Positions 9,526 through 17,979 of a DNA stretch of 64,000 bases are shown here, one piece after another (the first letter of the stretch is position 1; each line of letters begins with the position of its first letter). Position numbers and translations under genes: made by a program. The stretch lies in NCBI RefSeq assembly GCF_030846775.1, contig NZ_CP132910.1, forward strand, positions 468,001 through 532,000, read 5' to 3'. The notes under the pieces were generated by a model. The model saw only the letters and a program-made list of their open reading frames with translations, was not told the origin of the DNA and did not search any database. The stretch is from Geothrix sp. 21YS21S-2 (lineage in GTDB: Bacteria; Acidobacteriota; Holophagae; Holophagales; Holophagaceae).

Positions 9526-10083
9526 ATGGCGGCGTCGCATGAATTCGAGCCTCGCACCACCGGGTCGCTAATTTTACCCTATGGCCTCCTTGTTCTTCTC
9601 TTTGCGGGTGCCGGGATCTGGATGGCGAGGGATCTCCATGCCAGTCGGCGCTCCATCCTGGCGGAGCGATCCGTCTTGGCCCTTCAGACCGCCAAGCTCA
9701 TGACGCAATGGTATGGAACAACGATCACCAGCACCGACTACGTGCTGAGAGATATCACAACCAAGGTGACGCCTGCCGAACTCGATGCGTCCAGTTCGGA
9801 CCCCGGGACTCAAAAGCGGTTGTCGGTCCTCGTCCGGGAAAAGGTGGGTACAAGGCCTGGGGTTTATGGGCTGGGTTTCGTGAACAGGCGATGCATCTTC
9901 ATCGCGGCTGCGGATGAGCGGGTGATCGGGATCCCAAGCAATTCGAGGTTGCGACCGGAGCGAACGCCGGTTTTGGAAAATTGCGCCTTCATCGAATACG
10001 TGCCGGCCAGTCGTTCTGCCAATAAGCAACCGGCCATCCTGGTTTCACGTCCCATCCTGTCGCCTTCCGGAAGGTTCATGGGT
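9526..10083 (+). pseudogene. 5' fragment of a PDC/dCache sensor protein
   Basis: The frame begins near 9526 with a membrane helix (LLVLLFAGAGIWMA) and an extracellular PDC-type sensor (YVLRDITTKVTPAEL, GVYGLGFVNRRCIFI, LVSRPILSPSGRFMGG). Such domains head diguanylate cyclases or histidine kinases. At about 10083 the similarity stops abruptly inside the sensor and a hydrolase fragment begins, so the output domain is lost. Confidence 0.65.
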
Positions 10084-10440
10084 GGGCGAGGGCCGGCCGA
10101 TAACGGTCTTGCGGTTGCATCGGCCCGCCTCCAGGGGCTTCGCGGTCCTCCTGCACGGGTTCGGGGACGATGCCTGGGGTGGCGCCTCCCGGCTCAAGGA
10201 CCGGCCGGAGTTGGATGCGATGGTCTTCACCTTCCGCAACCGGGCCTGGCGCCGGGGACACCCTCCACCTTGAGAGGTTGGGAGCGGGAGGACGCGGCGG
10301 CGGTTGTCCGCCATCTTGCGGCCCAGGGAGTGCCGCGGAACAGGATCGTCCTGGTCGGGGCCAGCCAGGGGGCAGGTTTGACCTTCTTCATGAACAGTCT
10401 GCTGCGGGTTTGCCTCGGGCCGCGTTCTGGCGAGCCCCTC
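10084..10440 (+). pseudogene. Frameshifted fragment of an alpha/beta hydrolase
   Basis: One frame gives FAVLLHGFGDDAWGGASRL, the oxyanion-loop region of an alpha/beta hydrolase, up to about 10250. A second frame then gives DAAAVVRHLAAQGVPRNR followed by IVLVGASQGAGL, the nucleophile elbow GASQGA. The two parts need a frameshift around 10250-10275. The Asp and His part of the triad is missing, because the minus-strand gene at 10460 follows directly. Confidence 0.65.
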
Positions 10441-10459
10441 GGTCGGAGCTGGCAGGACC

Positions 10460-12907
10460 CTAGTAATGGATCGGCGTCTTGCCTGCCCAGGGGCTTGATC
10501 TGTATTTTCCGTGGAGCAGCTTGAAGCACGTTCTCCCAAGGCCTTTTTCCCCACCGACTTTTTCGGCGACGACGGCATAGTGCAGGGCCTCGGGAATTCG
10601 TGGGTCTTCCGGCTCCTTCTTGGCCCAGGCCAGGGCCCGCTCATTCAGCCAGTCCGGACCATCCGCCAGGGCCATGAGCGCCTTCCCTTCTGCCTCACCT
10701 TGGTGTTGTTGGGTCGGGGTGAGCCAGGACAGGTTGGGCACTCGGCTCCCAATCAGGTTGAAAAGGGGGACCTCCATGGCATGAGGCTGTGGGTAGTAGA
10801 AGTAGGATCCCCACACATAGGATTCCTCCACCTTCTCCGTCTGCCCCCGTCCTCTGTTCCATTTCGGGCCTGGCCACCAGCTCGCCGCCAGGTAGGTGTC
10901 CCTTTGGTGAAGGGGGATAGGTTTAGCGCCCGGCTCGGTGAAGGTTCGCCGGTTGATGCCCTGGAAAACCATCCACCGAAGGCCTGGGTGAGACAGAAGG
11001 GCCATCAGGGCCAAGTGCTCCTTTTCCTCCTGGGAGGCCCGGATGAATCCGGCGAGGGCGGGACCCATTCCTGGTTCCGCATCGACCAGGTCCGGGGTCG
11101 CCTCGGCGGCAAGATCCCACCGCTCGAGAAGGACCGCCCGAACCCAAGCTGCACGGGTCCACTCTCGCCGGAGGTGGCCCGGCAGGGCCTTGTTCCTGGC
11201 AAGGCCAAGAATCACCTCCGTCGGCGTGTGCAGGTTCAGGATCCTGGCGGCATCACCCTGGATGAACTGAGGAGGAGCCTGAACATCCTTCAACATTTTG
11301 CGGACTTCAGGGTGGGTCGCCTGGGTCCCGACGTTCCAGGTGGTCAAGCTGCTGCGGGCTAGGGAATCCTCCCCACCCAGGCCGTAAGATCCGGCGGGGA
11401 TTCGCAAGGCATCCGCCAGGAACGCAGTGGGGGATTCGGCCATCGGCATTCTGAGAGCACGCCAGAGGTTGAGAGATGAGGGGGTGGTATTTCCACCTGT
11501 TCGATCCAGGAACTCTGCGATCAGCCCCTTGGCTTCAATGTCCTTGCCACCGGCCGATAGAATGCGAGCCCGATGAAAGGCAATTGTTTCATACCCCGGG
11601 TCGTCCACCTTGACCTTGGCGCCGGCCTCCAACACTTCCTCGATGCCCTTGGAGGAAGGTTCACCGTTCGCCAATGCCATGAGAAGCCACGGCTGACTTC
11701 GCTTCTTGGTCCACCTGGCGAAGGCGATGGAGTAGGCCTTCGGGCCCGTGTCCCTGAACCTGTAAATCCACTCGGTCAGGTCGTTTTTCAGAAGGCCGGG
11801 CTCGATGCCCCGCGGCTTGTCTCGGTCACCCCCCCAGACATTCTCCCCGACGATATTCGCGTCCAGGAGGTTTGAATACCGACCGAGGGTATCCCCGTAA
11901 TCATGACAAGGCACTCGGCCCAGGAGCTCGGAGACCAGGGCGTCCCCGGCAGCCACCGGCGCCCATCTCGCCAAGGCCTGATAGGCCCCAACGTCGATGG
12001 ACTCGACGAGCTCTTTCTCCGGAATGGGCTCTGGGACAGCGCAGGTTGGCCGGGAAGGGAGACCCCGCTTCTTCAGCTCGTCGAAAGTCCGATGAGCTTC
12101 CTGGAAACAACGGGAGGCCTCCTCCCCATTTGAGGCAACGGTACCTTCCCTGAGCCAACATCGCCCCACCAGGTATGCGGCGAGTCGCCGCCAGGGGCTC
12201 GAGGCGTCCTGACTGATGGCGAGGAAGGAATCTCGGGCCGCCTTGAAGTCACCGGAGTAGAAATGGGCGCTGGCCACCTGATAAGTTCGGTCCTGCCTGA
12301 AGAGCTGGTCCCGCCCGGCCGGAATGGGCTCCGGCGCCATCTTGGCGTTTCCACTGGCCGAGAACACCTTGTCCTGTGTCTTAATCCACTCCTGAACCCA
12401 CTCCGGCTTCCACCGTTTTGTCCGGTCCAGGAGGGTGCCCGACGCGACCTCCATGGCACTATCAGAAATTACGGGCCGATAGAAGTTGATGTCCCAACGG
12501 AATCGATTGGGCTCGGGCTGCGGCTCTCGAGTGAATTTTGCTCTGGTTCCTTTCCATCCCCGCGGGGCCCTTTCTTCAGGAACCGCCGCCACCTTGGAAC
12601 CGCGCACGAGCTGGACACCGCCCTGGAGACGATCATCCCAGAGCGATAGAACCCCATTGCGCTCTGCCTTGGTCAGCGGGGCGCCGGTGAGGTACCGGTA
12701 TGCGACCACCAGGTAGGTCCTGGCATAGCTCGGTTGAAGGATGCCCAGCCTCCCGGCGGCGAAGCCATTCAAAGGCAGGTCTGGGTGCTTCTCCCAGGTA
12801 AAGGCCAGGGATGGCCCCTCCGGCGCACACGCGCGGATGATGGGGATCGCGGCCAGGATGCCCATGAGGACGATTGGGGCCATCTTGAGCAGGATGCGGG
12901 GTCTCAT
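10460..12907 (-). CDS. Large exported protein of unknown function with helical-repeat character
   Basis: The 815-residue protein has an N-terminal hydrophobic signal (ILLKMAPIVLMGILAAIP) with a following Cys. Its long body is rich in short helical pairs, for example YQVASAHFYSGDFKAARDSF and AYLVGRCWLREG, resembling tetratricopeptide repeats. It ends CFKLLHGKYRSSPWAGKTP, a tail phrase typical of TPR-containing acidobacterial and proteobacterial hypothetical proteins. Its start overlaps the end of the DUF3142-like gene by four bases (ATGA), so the two are co-translated. I do not recognise a function; a scaffold or envelope role is only a guess. Confidence 0.75.
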   Translation of the reverse strand: MRPRILLKMAPIVLMGILAAIPIIRACAPEGPSLAFTWEKHPDLPLNGFAAGRLGILQPSYARTYLVVAYRYLTGAPLTKAERNGVLSLWDDRLQGGVQLVRGSKVAAVPEERAPRGWKGTRAKFTREPQPEPNRFRWDINFYRPVISDSAMEVASGTLLDRTKRWKPEWVQEWIKTQDKVFSASGNAKMAPEPIPAGRDQLFRQDRTYQVASAHFYSGDFKAARDSFLAISQDASSPWRRLAAYLVGRCWLREGTVASNGEEASRCFQEAHRTFDELKKRGLPSRPTCAVPEPIPEKELVESIDVGAYQALARWAPVAAGDALVSELLGRVPCHDYGDTLGRYSNLLDANIVGENVWGGDRDKPRGIEPGLLKNDLTEWIYRFRDTGPKAYSIAFARWTKKRSQPWLLMALANGEPSSKGIEEVLEAGAKVKVDDPGYETIAFHRARILSAGGKDIEAKGLIAEFLDRTGGNTTPSSLNLWRALRMPMAESPTAFLADALRIPAGSYGLGGEDSLARSSLTTWNVGTQATHPEVRKMLKDVQAPPQFIQGDAARILNLHTPTEVILGLARNKALPGHLRREWTRAAWVRAVLLERWDLAAEATPDLVDAEPGMGPALAGFIRASQEEKEHLALMALLSHPGLRWMVFQGINRRTFTEPGAKPIPLHQRDTYLAASWWPGPKWNRGRGQTEKVEESYVWGSYFYYPQPHAMEVPLFNLIGSRVPNLSWLTPTQQHQGEAEGKALMALADGPDWLNERALAWAKKEPEDPRIPEALHYAVVAEKVGGEKGLGRTCFKLLHGKYRSSPWAGKTPIHY

Positions 12908-13641
12908 TTCGTCACCAAGAAGAGGGCCCTTTTAAATGCTGCCGGGGTCCAGGGGAAGGGGTTGAAGACGAAGGTCCGGGCATTCTCGGGTGGCGAGGCC
13001 GGAAGGGGTTGGTTGGTGGAGATGCCCCAGGACAATGACTTCCCCACTGGTCCCGCCAATGGTCGCCCACGCCGAAGCCAGGCGAGAGCCTCAGATGTGC
13101 CCTGGCCCATCTGAAAAAGCATGACAACCGCACCATCCACAGGCAGGTCCATGATCCAACGGTCGCCCATGCACCACGAGGCCAGTGCGGTCATGGTGAT
13201 GGGAACCTTGATGGCGCCATCGCCTCGGAGCCTCGTGATCAACCTTCGATACAGGGGCCGCTGGCTCCGGCTGGCATCGAAATCCACCTGGAGGCCTTCA
13301 ACTCCCTCAACCAGTGCCTCCATCCGGATGGCCGCCACAACCTCTTCCAGGTGCACATCGTCAAGGTAAGGGGGGACGATGTCCAACCGGACAACGGAAA
13401 TCCGGTGCATCCCCGGGGAAAGGCGCAGCGGGGCAGTTCGATGGCGAAGGGCCAGGCCCTCGGGTCCAACGTGAATGCCTAGTACGAAAATGGCAACCCC
13501 GGCATCATCGGGGGCAAGAAACCTCAAGTCTTCCGGCCTGTCCCATGCCCAAATCCAAACCCGAGGTGCCGGAGGAATTGAGCTCGGCACTCCGGAAAGG
13601 CCCGGGCTAAGGGCAAGAAACCACATTAGAAGGAATTTCAT
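12904..13641 (-). CDS. DUF3142-like secreted protein
   Basis: From the ATG at 13641 the protein has 245 residues with a signal peptide (MKFLLMWFLALSPGLSG). The body begins VWIWAWDRPEDLRFL and includes VVRLDIVPPY and EGLQVDFDASRSQRPLY, phrases like those of DUF3142, a family with a TIM-barrel-like glycosidase look. Function is unknown. The frame is open up to 13689, but the signal peptide favours 13641. It is coupled to the 815-residue gene by a 4-base overlap. Confidence 0.72.
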   Translation of the reverse strand: MKFLLMWFLALSPGLSGVPSSIPPAPRVWIWAWDRPEDLRFLAPDDAGVAIFVLGIHVGPEGLALRHRTAPLRLSPGMHRISVVRLDIVPPYLDDVHLEEVVAAIRMEALVEGVEGLQVDFDASRSQRPLYRRLITRLRGDGAIKVPITMTALASWCMGDRWIMDLPVDGAVVMLFQMGQGTSEALAWLRRGRPLAGPVGKSLSWGISTNQPLPASPPENARTFVFNPFPWTPAAFKRALFLVTK

Positions 13642-13756
13642 TGGCAACTTGCCGGCAGTAAAGGCGTCCGCGGTGACCATGACATCCAAAAAGGGGAATG
13701 GGATGAATCGAACGATGGAAAATCGGTCGCCCTAGGTTCTGGTCCTATGGTCCAGG

Positions 13757-13891
13757 TTACTTCGGAACGGCCTGTGGGGGCCTTGGGTGTGGATTTGGCC
13801 CCTTGCATGCCCCGGCCAGGGCTAGAACCAGGAACAAGGGGGCAAGAAGTCCAAGGATGAGGAGGCGGGGTCGAGAACGAATGTGAGTCAT
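13757..13891 (-). CDS. Small lipoprotein
   Basis: A 44-codon frame encodes MTHIRSRPRLLILGLLAPL, a hydrophobic core, a lipobox LAGAC with Cys29, and a short Pro-rich tail. It lies 115 bases upstream of the DUF3142-like gene on the same strand and may be the first gene of that set. It has the form of small lipoproteins with a 15-residue mature part. No homologue is recognised and the ribosome site is weak. Confidence 0.45.
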   Translation of the reverse strand: MTHIRSRPRLLILGLLAPLFLVLALAGACKGPNPHPRPPQAVPK

Positions 13892-14106
13892 GGCCTGCCT
13901 GCAGATGATGGCGCTGGATGGCAATATGATAAATTATTAAATGCCATTTGGCACGCGCTCTTACGATGCCCTGGAGGCCGCCCATAGCTCTTGCCCAACG
14001 TTCATGACCACGGTCCAGGCCAAGATCGTCGAGAAGGGCTAACTCATGGGCGCCTTGTTGGGCCAAAACTGACTTTGCCGTGAAACGTTGGCATAATAAC
14101 CCATGT
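13892..14106 (+). other. Intergenic region with ECF promoter and a short frame
   Basis: An AT-rich patch (GATAAATTATTAAATGCC near 13929-13946) precedes a 33-codon frame at 13941-14042 that ends in TVQAKIVEKG; it looks like the 3' tail of a lost gene but is not identified. A CTGACT / 17 bases / CATAAT promoter (14069-14097) lies right before the ECF sigma factor. Confidence 0.35.
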
Positions 14107-14646
14107 ATGAATATCCAAGATTTCGAAACGATCCACGCCGACCTTCGACCCAGGGTCGTGTCCCTCCTTCGTCGCCTGGTGGGGCCTGAAGAGGCCGAGG
14201 ATCTGGCTCAGGAGGTCTTTCTCAAGGTTCATCATGGACTCCCTGGTTTCCGGGGGGATAGCAAAGTGTCCACCTGGGTTTTCCGGATCGCGGCGCGGCA
14301 CGGCCTGGACTACCTTCGCCTGCGGCCGGCCCCTTGCGTCCAGGCACTCCCTGATTTCGAATGTGCCGATGCCGACGCCGCCGTCACACCCATGAAGGAA
14401 GAGATGAACACCTGCGTCCGGGATATGATCGATGCCCTTCCCGAGGACTACCGGGTCATCCTGGGCCTCTGCGAACTCAAGGAGTTCCGCATCGGGGAGA
14501 TCGCTGCCCTCCTGGGCATCACGGACGGCGCCGCCAAGATCCGCCTGCACCGGGCCCGGGCCCTGCTCCGGACGCGCATGGAGAAGGGCTGCCGCATCCT
14601 GCTGGACGAGCGGGCGGAACTCCAGTGCGACCGCAAGGCCCCCTGA
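14107..14646 (+). CDS. ECF-type RNA polymerase sigma factor
   Basis: The 179-residue protein has a sigma-70 region 2 (LRPRVVSLLRRLVG, EEAEDLAQEVFLKVHH, STWVFRIAARHGLDYLR) and a region 4 helix-turn-helix (LPEDYRVILGLCELKEF, IGEIAALLGITDGAAKIRLH). It directs RNA polymerase to a small regulon. The ATG at 14107 lies only about 9 bases after the -10 box, so the message may be almost leaderless; a GTG at 14080 would overlap the promoter. The DGC-domain gene 57 bases downstream probably shares its transcript. No anti-sigma gene is adjacent. Confidence 0.9.
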   Translation: MNIQDFETIHADLRPRVVSLLRRLVGPEEAEDLAQEVFLKVHHGLPGFRGDSKVSTWVFRIAARHGLDYLRLRPAPCVQALPDFECADADAAVTPMKEEMNTCVRDMIDALPEDYRVILGLCELKEFRIGEIAALLGITDGAAKIRLHRARALLRTRMEKGCRILLDERAELQCDRKAP

Positions 14647-14703
14647 AAAACCCCGTATCCTTTCACCCGTCGGTCCCGTCTCAAAGGGTGAAAGGAGGAC
14701 ACC

Positions 14704-15153
14704 ATGTCCGAAACCATCACTCTTGAGCCCGCCAAGGCCTCTTGCAGCCTTTGCGAGGCCTACGCAACACGCGAGTCCGTCAAGCCCATCGTCGTCATGT
14801 CCTGCGAAGGCGCCTGTCTGCGGGGAGAATTGGCCCGGCTCGCGGCCAATCAGATCTGCGATGAGCTGGCCCCCGAACGCACGGCCCGGCTCTGCCTGGG
14901 AGGGGCCTTCACCAAGGACACGGGACAACGCAACCTGGCCCGCCGGGCGGAGCGGGTCGTGGCCATTGAAGGCTGCCCCACCGACTGCGGCTCCCGCATG
15001 ATGCGCGCCGTCCTGCCGGGTTTGCAGGTGGAAGTGTTCCACCTGGAGGGCGCCCGGTTCGATCCGAAGCTCTTTTCCATCCGGGAGCTCCCGGAGGCGC
15101 AACGGAAAGCCTGCGCGATTGACATCGCGCAGGCTGTCGCTCTGAACCTTTAG
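14704..15153 (+). CDS. DGC-domain putative zinc-binding protein
   Basis: The 149-residue protein has cysteines at CSLC near residue 17, SCEGACLRGEL near 34-44 and CPTDCGSRM near 97-105. This fits the DGC (putative zinc-binding) family, which is named after its Asp-Gly-Cys motif. Members are small cytoplasmic metal-binding proteins without a proven reaction. An AAAGGAGG ribosome site ends a few bases before the ATG. Because an ECF sigma factor precedes it and a terminator follows, the pair may be a metal- or redox-responsive unit, with the Cys protein as possible sensor. Confidence 0.75.
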   Translation: MSETITLEPAKASCSLCEAYATRESVKPIVVMSCEGACLRGELARLAANQICDELAPERTARLCLGGAFTKDTGQRNLARRAERVVAIEGCPTDCGSRMMRAVLPGLQVEVFHLEGARFDPKLFSIRELPEAQRKACAIDIAQAVALNL

Positions 15154-15183
15154 CGGCTACTTGCACGCAGGTAAAAAGGGAGA

Positions 15184-15214
15184 GCCCCGAGAACTCAAGG
15201 TTCACGGGGCTTTT
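15184..15214 (+). terminator. Rho-independent terminator of the sigma/DGC operon
   Basis: GCCCCGAGAAC and GTTCACGGGGC form an 11-bp stem with one A-A mismatch around a 5-base loop, followed by TTTT at 15211. It lies 30 bases after the DGC-gene stop. Confidence 0.85.
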
Positions 15215-15219
15215 CTATG

Positions 15220-15274
15220 TGGTGGCTGGGCGCGGACTCGAACCGCGGACCTAGGGATTATGAGACCCTCGCTC
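15220..15274 (-). other. 3' fragment of a CAT-anticodon tRNA, candidate attachment site
   Basis: Read on the minus strand, the segment gives the anticodon arm with loop CTCATAA (anticodon CAT), variable loop, T-arm (CGCGG TTCGAGT CCGCG) and the acceptor end GCCCAGCC with encoded ACCA. The 5' half (acceptor and D-arm) is absent; the sequence beyond 15275 is unrelated. This is the typical leftover when a tyrosine integrase inserts an element into the 3' half of a tRNA gene. The complete tRNA should be regenerated at the other, right-hand end of the element, but is not in this window. Confidence 0.8.
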
Positions 15275-15398
15275 GAGATGAATCAGAAGAGCTTCTAAAG
15301 CCTCTTTAGTTATTTGAAAATAGATACTTAAGTGGAGCCATTCCGCCTCCGATAAGAGAAGGGTGGTATTCTAAAACCCCATTTTTCAACGATCAAAC

Positions 15399-15420
15399 TG
15401 TACCCCTAGACTGTACCCTA
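15399..15420 (+). repeat. Short direct repeat ahead of the integrase
   Basis: CTGTACCC occurs twice 12 bases apart between the tRNA fragment and the integrase start, in a low-GC stretch (15276-15420). It could be an integrase arm-binding site, a guess from position only. Confidence 0.3.
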
Positions 15421-15478
15421 TTCTGCGAAACCTTCTCAACTCGATGCGGCTTGGCCACCTTCTTTCGAGGGTTCTTCC

Positions 15479-16837
15479 ATGAAGCTCACCAGCATCACCG
15501 ACTCCTTCGCCCTTCGCGTTGCCCGCCCCACCAAGGACCAGAAGGCGACCTTCTACTTCGACAAGAAGAGCACTGGGTTCGGTCTGAAGGTTTACTACAA
15601 CGGGACCAAGGTCTATGGCGTGCGGATCGCCATGGTGGGGAATGCTGCCCGTTGGCTGACCATCGGGCCCCACGGGGACCCCTGGGACGCGGATGGCGCC
15701 AGGGAGGAAGCCCGCATCATCAAACTCAACGTCGAGAATGGGCTGGACCCATTCGCCCACCGGGCTCCCAAACACGCGTCGCTCAGGAAATTCAAGGATG
15801 TGGCGAAGGCGTTCTTTCAATACTTCAAGGATGAAGTCGAGAAGGACCGGCGGAGCCAGGTCACCCTCACCAAATACGAACGTCAGTGGGAAAGGAACGT
15901 GTCCACCAAGCTCAAGGAACTGTCGGTCGTGAGCTTGAAGCGGTCCCATTTCGAAACGCTCCACAAGTCGATCTCAAAGCGCAATCCGGCCAAGCCGACC
16001 CCGGTTGAAGCCAACCGGACCCTAGCGATGCTTTGCTCGATGTTCAGTTGGGTCCTCGAGCGGGATGAGGAGGACCGGTTCGGGCTGAAGGAGAACCTGG
16101 CGGATGGGGTGTCGCGGAACATGGAATACGAGCGTGGAATCTGGATGGAGGAACAGGACCAGGCGCGCTTGCTGGCCTTCCTCACAGCCCGGCACAATCG
16201 CATCTCAGTCTGGTGGCCCGCGGAATGGCGCGCGAGGAAGGAAGCCAAACTGGCCAAGACCAAACGAAAGCCCATCAAGCGGCCCCCGAATGTGTTGGCC
16301 GACATCGTACTGGATGCATTCCTGCTGGCCTTCCTGACGGGCATGCGGCACTGCGAAGTCTTGGCCCTGAAGTGGGACGATGTGAGCAAAGTGACAGGTA
16401 CGCTCCAGGTGCCGATCTCGAAACGGGGCGGTGACCCGGACGCCAAGGCCGAATTGAAGGCCGTATTCATCACAAAGGAGATCCAGGAAGTGCTCGACCG
16501 AATTCCCAAGATTAGCGAGTGGGTCTTCCCCTCCCAGGGGAAAAGCAAGAAGAGCGAATCGGGGCACCTCGAGAACCTTCAGGATGCGTGGGAGCGGATC
16601 CGAAAGCACTTGAAGCTCCCCGCTGTCCGCCTTCATGATTTCCGTCATACCTGGGCCTCTGAACTTGGCGATCAGTCGAACCTCAACGCCCGCGAGCTGA
16701 AGGAAACCATGGGCTGGAAGACGATGCAGACGGCCATGCGGTACATGCACGCACGGGAACGGCAACAGCAGGAGAAGGTGCAGGAAATCTCCACGTCTCG
16801 GATCAAGCGGTTGCAGGCCGTAAAGGCCAGGTCATGA
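15479..16837 (+). CDS. Tyrosine-family site-specific integrase
   Basis: The 452-residue protein has an N-terminal DUF4102-like arm-binding part (FYFDKKSTGFGLKVYYNGTK), a central SAM-like core-binding domain (about 100-200) and the C-terminal catalytic domain. Catalytic residues visible are Arg289 in GMRHCEVLALKWDD, the HxxR box in LHDFRHTWAS (about 386-389) and the tyrosine in MRYMHA near 421. It integrates and excises a genomic island. The tRNA 3' fragment 205 bases upstream is its likely target site. The gene is intact although the DNA downstream is decayed. Confidence 0.93.
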   Translation: MKLTSITDSFALRVARPTKDQKATFYFDKKSTGFGLKVYYNGTKVYGVRIAMVGNAARWLTIGPHGDPWDADGAREEARIIKLNVENGLDPFAHRAPKHASLRKFKDVAKAFFQYFKDEVEKDRRSQVTLTKYERQWERNVSTKLKELSVVSLKRSHFETLHKSISKRNPAKPTPVEANRTLAMLCSMFSWVLERDEEDRFGLKENLADGVSRNMEYERGIWMEEQDQARLLAFLTARHNRISVWWPAEWRARKEAKLAKTKRKPIKRPPNVLADIVLDAFLLAFLTGMRHCEVLALKWDDVSKVTGTLQVPISKRGGDPDAKAELKAVFITKEIQEVLDRIPKISEWVFPSQGKSKKSESGHLENLQDAWERIRKHLKLPAVRLHDFRHTWASELGDQSNLNARELKETMGWKTMQTAMRYMHARERQQQEKVQEISTSRIKRLQAVKARS

Positions 16838-16868
16838 CCACCGATATGCGCCACTTTCCACGATCGGT

Positions 16869-17110
16869 TTATGGCCCCGTTTGAGGTTTGAGGTGCTTGG
16901 CACAGTTTGGACAGATTGCGTGAGTGAAGGAGGCAGAGACCCTGGCTCCCACGTATTCCTCCAGAGGCACCCACCTGGAATCATCCTCTCGCATCTGTTT
17001 GCACCAGGCACAAATTGGCAATAAACCTTCCATGGACTTTGCTAGGTGCAGTGCCTTGCTCAGTTCTTCCACTTTGGCATTCAGCCTCGCGGTCCACTTC
17101 TCGCTTGTAT
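16869..17110 (-). pseudogene. C-terminal fragment of a signalling protein with a Cys-rich tail
   Basis: The fragment reads ...NAKVEELSKALHLAKSMEGL, then LLPICAWCKQMREDDSRW and FTHAICPNCAKHL. This is the conserved tail (LPIC..CK.IRDD...W, HGICP.C) found after response-regulator, PAS or GAF domains in many Deltaproteobacteria and Acidobacteria; the four cysteines may bind a metal. Upstream of about 17110 the frame has no matching domain, so the N-terminal part is lost. Confidence 0.7.
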
Positions 17111-17439
17111 TGGGTGCCTGCCTTGTCATAAGCCATGGCCACATCGATGGTGTCCACGTAGGCCCCGAAGGGCTTGGTGGAGGGAGAGCTGAAGGTGACG
17201 GTCAACGTGGCCTGGTTGTTCGCCGTCTGAGTTCCAGAGATGTTCGCAATCATGTTGGAAGTGTCCTGCCACCCGTAATAGACCCCAGCGGCAGGCACCG
17301 ACCCTGAAAGGGTTAGGAGGATGGTGGCCGGTAAATGACTGTTGGAATTGGATCCGGAGACCTGGATCGTGCTGGGTGAGGCCGAGAAGGAAAGCGTTGG
17401 TGGCGCGCCGCCACGCCTGCCCTGATGATCAGAGATCAA
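17111..17439 (-). pseudogene. Fragment of an extracellular beta-sandwich protein
   Basis: About 100 residues such as PTLSFSASPSTIQVSGSNSN and GVYYGWQDTSNMIANI, then ATLTVTFSSPSTKPFGAYVD, read like an Ig-like or BACON-type extracellular repeat module of alternating hydrophobic strands. The frame then runs out of register into the sensor tail at 17110, so it is one module torn from a larger surface protein. Confidence 0.5.
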
Positions 17440-17979
17440 GGCATGTAGAGCGGGCCTTCATGATTTATGAAAGTCTTGAGGTCATGCACTCGCTGCTCTG
17501 GAAGGTTCTGGAATTGAGAGATCAAGGTCCATCGGATTCACCCTGAGCGGTTAGATCATCCTGTGTTCCCCTGGTCGGAATGGATTCGATCCAAGCACCA
17601 CCATCCAGGTTCCTGTTTGTCGATTTTTATATCTAATCCTGGGGCTGAGCCTTTAATGGATATCCCATGCGAAGATTATTAGGTGATAAATCTAGGAACC
17701 GCTTATAAAATCTTGTCTTACAGGCGAAGAGTAGCACAAGGCGTGCTCCCGTTCCATTACCGTGGCTTCTTCGCCACCGGCACCACTGGTCGGGCCTTCC
17801 CATAGAAGCTTCTTCTCTAATGGAGGCATGTGATGGCGCTCACCTCCAGGGGTCGGTATGGACTCGGAGGGCACCATTCGGGTTTACAATCCTTTTGGGC
17901 CCGTTTGCCTCCGCATGCAACCGCAGACCGCTTGGCCACAACCAAAGGTTGGGCCATGGGGCAAAGAGAGATTTCTTCC
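17440..17979 (+). other. AT-richer leader of the hybrid kinase
   Basis: No gene was recognised. The stretch 17620-17720 is AT-rich, with TTATATCTAATCC and TTATAAAATCTTGTC, and could hold the promoter of the kinase at 17980. The open frame of the kinase extends back to 17830, but the extra 50 residues look non-coding. Confidence 0.3.

Noticed and set aside
15220-15274. tmRNA (ssrA) end as an alternative to the tRNA fragment
   Set aside because: A normal anticodon arm with CTCATAA loop precedes the T-arm, which tmRNA does not have at that place.
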